Assembly: GCA_964555235.1 (NCBI GenBank)
Contig: CAZKRU010000032.1
Coordinates: 1 to 44,598, forward strand
Origin: CAZKRU01 sp964555235
Lineage (GTDB): Bacteria; Verrucomicrobiota; Verrucomicrobiia; Methylacidiphilales; CAMAQI01
Direction: 5' to 3'
DNA: 44,598 bases
Part shown: positions 41,619-44,598 of the stretch, in pieces
How the letters are laid out: each line of letters starts with the position of its first letter
Numbering within the stretch: the stretch's first letter is position 1
Program-made: the position numbers and the translations under genes
Notes under the pieces: generated by a model
The model's database searches: none
Told to the model about the DNA's origin: nothing
Seen by the model: only the letters and a program-made list of their open reading frames with translations

Positions 41619-42197
41619 TCATTTTGATAATCGCTTCTTACGTTGACGTCTGATCATGAAACAAATAACAGCAACCGTCGGTATCGTGATCCAAAAATAC
41701 TTAATTACGAGAAAGGGAATGACGAGGAGGAGGAAGTAAAGAGTGCCAAGCACAGGAAGCCAAAAGTTTGGGTTTTCGGGGCTTTTCCATTTGATTGGAG
41801 AAATTGACTGTACTTCGGGTCTGCTCTCAAATTCTTGCTGGGTTAGTGGTCCAATCACTGTATCTGGACCTTTGATTAGGATGAAGTAGAACTCTTGAGC
41901 GATGTCAACTTCCTGAAGCGTATCGGCAGTGAAAAGATTTCTCGGTTTTTTTCCGAGATTCTTGGTGAAAATAAATCGTTCTGTAGTGGAGTATTCAACG
42001 ACTGGTCCAATCGCATCATTCTCACCTGGGCCAATCAAGAGTGTGTCTGTGGAATTGGCAACAGAGATGTCCATGGAATTATTGCGCCAGATTGCGTATC
42101 CATCGCCAATCTCGAGTTTGTAATCCAGCCAACCTTGAGCATGGATGACTGGCACGAACGCAAAAAAGATCAGGCTGGCGATAAAGCGTTTCATCAA
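41619..42197 (-). CDS. Membrane-anchored secreted protein of unknown function
   Basis: The 192-aa protein has a signal peptide (MMKRFIASLIFFAFVPVIHA), an extracytoplasmic domain (YKLEIGDGYAIWRNNSMDIS; FYFILIKGPDTVIGPLTQQE) and one or two C-terminal helices (FWLPVLGTLYFLLLVIPFLV; IPTVAVICFMIRRQRKKR), so it ends in the cytoplasm with a basic tail. I do not recognise a family. The start may be either of the two adjacent Met codons. It sits between two copies of a GTTTCTCGTTTCCC-type repeat and upstream of the Lon-domain gene, with which it may be related. Confidence 0.7.
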   Translation of the reverse strand: MMKRFIASLIFFAFVPVIHAQGWLDYKLEIGDGYAIWRNNSMDISVANSTDTLLIGPGENDAIGPVVEYSTTERFIFTKNLGKKPRNLFTADTLQEVDIAQEFYFILIKGPDTVIGPLTQQEFESRPEVQSISPIKWKSPENPNFWLPVLGTLYFLLLVIPFLVIKYFWITIPTVAVICFMIRRQRKKRLSK

Positions 42198-42252
42198 GAG
42201 CAGGTGATGCCCTTTGTACTTCTCAAGCCCATTCCTTCAATCCCAAACCCTT

Positions 42253-42297
42253 CATTTCTCGTTTCCCCGTTATGTGCAAGAAACAAGAAACCAACCG
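42253..42297. repeat. Hairpin repeat family 2, copy 2
   Basis: CATTTCTCGTTTCCCCG and AAGAAACAAGAAACCAACC match the two arms of the sequence at 41571-41608, which reads GTTTCTCGTTTCCCGC and GGGAAACAAGAAACTAAC. The middle differs. It lies in the 359-bp gap 42198-42556, which otherwise holds a possible gene remnant and the tRNA promoter. Confidence 0.45.
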
Positions 42298-42379
42298 CCC
42301 ATTTTAATTCTATTGTCACTTTCCAGAGTAAAACGGCCCGAAAATGGGAAGCCCTCCAGAGTAGAATCCGAGCGACGGT

Positions 42380-42553
42380 TTATTTCAGCGCAAACGGCTT
42401 GAGGCGAATTGGAGTGAGCTTTGGAGGAGTCTTGAACGGTCCTTCAACAATCTTTTGCTGAGGGTTAAATGGGTCTTTTCCCAGAGTAAAATAGGGCTGC
42501 ACACAAAAAGACTTTTCATCTCGGCTGAGATTCGTATGATCGGTTCTTTCGGT
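42380..42553 (-). other. Possible small gene or gene remnant beside tRNA-Ser
   Basis: On the minus strand an open frame of 57 codons runs from a TGA directly beside the tRNA gene to a TAA at 42380. It reads RDEKSFCVQPYFTLGKDPFN, then QQKIVEGPFKTPPKLTP, then IRLKPFALK. The composition looks protein-like (basic, Pro-rich, no stop), but there is no ATG; a GTG at the Val in FCVQ is the only candidate start and lacks a ribosome site. It may be the C-terminal end of a gene cut by an earlier integration at the tRNA. Confidence 0.25.
42513..42540 (+). promoter_or_regulatory. Putative promoter of tRNA-Ser
   Basis: TTTTCA (42513-42518, 4/6) and TATGAT (42535-42540, 5/6) with a 16-bp spacer lie just upstream of the tRNA 5' end at 42557, at a distance fitting a short leader. 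Confidence 0.4.
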
Positions 42554-42556
42554 TCA

Positions 42557-42645
42557 GGTGAGATGGCTGAGTGGTCGAAAGCGACGGTTTGCTAAACCGT
42601 TGTACATGTTAAAGTGTACCGAGGGTTCGAATCCCTCTCTCACCG
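42557..42645 (+). tRNA. tRNA-Ser (anticodon GCU)
   Basis: The 89-nt class II tRNA has acceptor arms GGTGAGA and TCTCACC with discriminator G, an anticodon stem-loop CGGTTTGCTAAACCG (GCT), a long variable arm (TTGTACATGTTAAAGTGTAC) and the T arm GAGGGTTCGAATCCCTC. The long variable arm and GCU mark it as serine tRNA reading AGC/AGU codons. CCA is not encoded. A recombinase gene lies just downstream in the same direction, so the 3' part of the tRNA is a likely attachment site. Confidence 0.95.
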
Positions 42646-42835
42646 AATTTTTGTAACTCCTTGAGTGCCAATCATCCGGTTTTGAAAAATGGTGAATCTG
42701 GCCTCGTTTGCCAGTGGGGTCTCCGGAATCGAGGAGTGAATCGCGTATTCATTTCATGTTCTGGGCGAGTTCTGTGCCTGTTCGCTAACGCGAATCACAG
42801 AGATCGAGTTAGACTGCCGTGGATCGGAGAAATCC

Positions 42836-43957
42836 ATGCAACGGTATCGAATGTATCAACGCAATAAAGGGGTTTATTATCTCGAAGACCTCGTGACGAA
42901 AAAGCAAGAGTCCCTCCAAACGAGGAACCGGCAGCAAGCCCTTGCCCTCTACTCGGCAAAAAACCAAGCAGCCTCCCAGCCGTTTATGAATATCCTCTTG
43001 GCGAAGGCTTATCTTTCCGCTCAATCCCCCGAATTATTGACGCGTACGTGGGCGGATGTCATGGAATTGATTTCTCAATCCTACTAAGGCCCGAGTCTGC
43101 TTCGATGGCAGTGCATCATTAAAAGCGCACCATTCCAGATGCTTAAAAAAATGCCGCTTCTCCATACCCAAGGGGCCGATTTTTTGCGGGTGATGCAACA
43201 TCCGAGAGCGGGAGTCGCTACCAATAAATTTCTAAGAATCCTCCACAACCGGGCAAAAGATATGGGATGGCTCCTTAATCCCGTGTTGTCTCCTCGGGCA
43301 TGGCCGAAATTCAAATATGGCAACAAGCGAGCAATCACAGAGGCCGAACACCATCGAATCCTTGAGGTAGAAAAAGACCCGGAGCATCGTCTTTATTATG
43401 AAATGATTTGGGAAACGGGCGGGTCTCAAAGTGATGTGGCAAATCTGCATTGGGAAAATGTTGATTTGGGGCACCGCCGCCTTTACTATGATCGAATGAA
43501 ATTGGCGGGTCGTAATTGCTCGGGCGCGGCTTTGGCAATTGGACCGACGTTGGAGGCTCTTTTGGAAAAAATGCCTCGTCAGGGATGGCTTTTTCCTGAG
43601 ATTCGAATTAAGACCGTCATTAACCGGGCCACACGTTTTCAAAAACGGTGTAAGGCTCTTAAAATTGATGGAGTGACGCTACACAGTTATCGCTACGCAT
43701 GGGCGGAGAGGGCGAAAACCGCTGGAATGCCGGAACGGGAAGCGATGGGGCATCTGGGACACAATAGCCGGGCGATTCATCAAGCCTATGCAAAACAGGC
43801 AAATGTCGTGACGATGCCTTTGGAGTATTACGAAAAAATTCACGCGAACAAAATCATTGAATTCGAGAAGCTAGCCGCTGGTTGCGTTCCCGCCAATGAT
43901 GCGAAACCGCCCGAGTTGCACGGGAAAGCCATTCCGTGTCTGTTGAAAACCGGATGA
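42836..43957 (+). pseudogene. Tyrosine recombinase (integrase) interrupted by an in-frame stop
   Basis: One reading frame spans 42836-43957 with a single TAA at 43085-43087. Before it: MQRYRMYQRNKGVYYLEDLV and RTWADVMELISQSY, a typical N-terminal arm and core-binding start. After it the frame continues without a shift: LKKMPLLHTQGADFLRVMQ, then YYEMIWETGGSQSDVANLHW, LHSYRYAWAERAKTAG (His-x-x-Arg) and LGHNSRAIHQAYAKQA (His and catalytic Tyr). The first catalytic Arg is not evident; that position lies in GGSQSDV. GGAG precedes the ATG. The second half could start at the ATG at 43139 and still hold the catalytic part. Location 190 bp after tRNA-Ser fits integration there. Confidence 0.85.
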
Positions 43958-44144
43958 TTTCCGAAGAAGAAAACCACTTGGGAGCACTCGGTACGGGATT
44001 TCCCAAAGGGGTAAGAAGTTTCTTCCGAACAAGGATTGGAAGATCATGCAACTGAAATCCAATAATTTCAGCAGTCGTTTTCATGTCGATGCGTCCCGGT
44101 AGACGAGGCGCAAAGAAAATTTCCTCTCGCGTCAATTCGATCAT
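43854..44144 (-). CDS. Helix-turn-helix-like protein beside the integrase
   Basis: The 96-aa protein (MIELTREEIFFAPRLPGRID...) has TTAEIIGFQLHDLPILVRKK and LGNPVPSAPKWFSSSEIIRF, which fits a MerR/excisionase-type helix-turn-helix. It starts by an ATGA overlap with the zinc-ribbon gene. Its 3' end overlaps the integrase 3' end by 104 bp on the opposite strand. It may regulate or direct the recombinase (inference). Confidence 0.65.
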   Translation of the reverse strand: MIELTREEIFFAPRLPGRIDMKTTAEIIGFQLHDLPILVRKKLLTPLGNPVPSAPKWFSSSEIIRFSTDTEWLSRATRAVSHHWRERNQRLASRIQ

Positions 44145-44533
44145 GGATCGGCCTCTGAAAAAGGAAGAGGGAGGCTTCGAAGCTGACTTTTCAAAGCATC
44201 TCTTTGATCTCGTAAGGTTTTGATTTCTGGAGAATCGTCTGAAGTGAGAAAAGGGAAAAGGCCTTCTAAGGATTGAATTTGATCTTCTAATTTTTGAATC
44301 AGTCCGGCCAGCCTCAAAGCCTTCATCGAAGGAGCAATCGACATTTGCAAGAGATCGAGACGCAGGATGCCTTCTTTGCCTCGAATAAAGCACTGAATCC
44401 CACAGGAATTGCAATGGTAGTAGGGTTTTCCTTGCTTCTTGGCGTATCGGATTAAAAGAATCTCATCACACAGAAAACACGGAATGTATTTTTGAAGAAG
44501 AGTTGCCTGAGACGGTAGTGTTGGTTTGTTCAT
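44141..44533 (-). CDS. Zinc-ribbon protein with coiled-coil tail
   Basis: The 130-aa protein has a four-Cys zinc ribbon (PCFLCDEILLIRYAKKQG, then YYHCNSCGIQCFIRG) and a helical tail (LIQKLEDQIQSLEGLF; EIKTLRDQRDALKSQLRSL). It is coupled by ATGA to the helix-turn-helix-like gene. Function unknown, probably part of the integrated element. The last 65 bp of the window precede its start and hold no clear promoter. Confidence 0.65.
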   Translation of the reverse strand: MNKPTLPSQATLLQKYIPCFLCDEILLIRYAKKQGKPYYHCNSCGIQCFIRGKEGILRLDLLQMSIAPSMKALRLAGLIQKLEDQIQSLEGLFPFLTSDDSPEIKTLRDQRDALKSQLRSLPLPFSEADP

Positions 44534-44598
44534 TTGCCCTAGATGTTACCACTTTCTTTAACATTGTAGTCGTTTCCAAAATTGAGATCGCAAAATGA

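Noticed and set aside
1..44598. CRISPR array or defence island
   Set aside because: No regularly spaced direct repeats with unique spacers and no cas or restriction genes were found.

Overview
The window reads as chromosomal DNA of a Gram-negative bacterium, most likely of the PVC superphylum and probably Verrucomicrobiota. This is inferred from a tyrosine recombinase of a type I associate with that phylum, a fused SUMT/uroporphyrinogen-III synthase, GYF-RDD membrane proteins and a PNAG secretion operon with an outer-membrane porin. No rRNA or marker gene is present to confirm it.

Layout. (1) Positions 1-553 hold two copies of a hairpin repeat and tatA. (2) Positions 562-14925, minus strand, are one tightly coupled run of 15 genes, most joined by 4-bp ATGA or GTGA stop/start overlaps. 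Its core is MoxR AAA+ ATPase, DUF58, DUF4350, DUF4129, SpoIIM/DUF95 and RDD. Added to this are zinc-finger membrane proteins, a GYF-RDD protein, three small secreted proteins and a TPR/ankyrin protein. A TTGACA-type promoter lies just upstream. (3) Positions 15121-18023, plus strand: a small antitoxin-like protein, a SulP anion transporter and a DUF1460 amidase-like protein. (4) Positions 18077-23834: convergent cobA-hemD fusion, then a large TPR protein coupled to a uracil-DNA glycosylase, a Rossmann-like protein and a ParE-type toxin-antitoxin pair. (5) Positions 23839-27601, minus: oligopeptide ABC transporter (two permeases and a binding lipoprotein, no ATPases) and a DUF6572-like protein. 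(6) Positions 27934-32016: a hexapeptide acyltransferase fused to an alpha-helical domain, glycerate kinase and two small proteins. (7) Positions 32310-38488, minus: an unknown secreted protein followed by pgaA, pgaB, pgaC and pgaD. The cassette is bracketed by two copies of a MITE-like element with the terminal repeat GGGGACGTATCTCATT; the upstream copy ends inside the remains of a class III cyclase gene. (8) Positions 39010-42197, minus: a secreted protein with a Lon-type S16 protease domain and no AAA+ domain, and a small membrane-anchored protein lying between two similar hairpin repeats. (9) Positions 42557-44598: tRNA-Ser(GCU) followed by a recombinase gene split by an in-frame stop, a helix-turn-helix-like protein and a zinc-ribbon protein. 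This looks like the left end of an integrated element continuing past the window.

How the genes work together. The PNAG operon supplies polymerisation (PgaC/PgaD), partial deacetylation (PgaB) and export (PgaA) of a biofilm exopolysaccharide. The MoxR operon probably encodes a membrane-associated AAA+ machine with von Willebrand-like (DUF58) and multi-pass partners; its substrate is unknown. The remaining genes are housekeeping (haem/sirohaem, sulfate or bicarbonate uptake, peptide uptake, DNA repair) or accessory. The most unusual items are the extended MoxR operon, the MITE-bracketed pga cassette and the stand-alone secreted Lon-domain protease.
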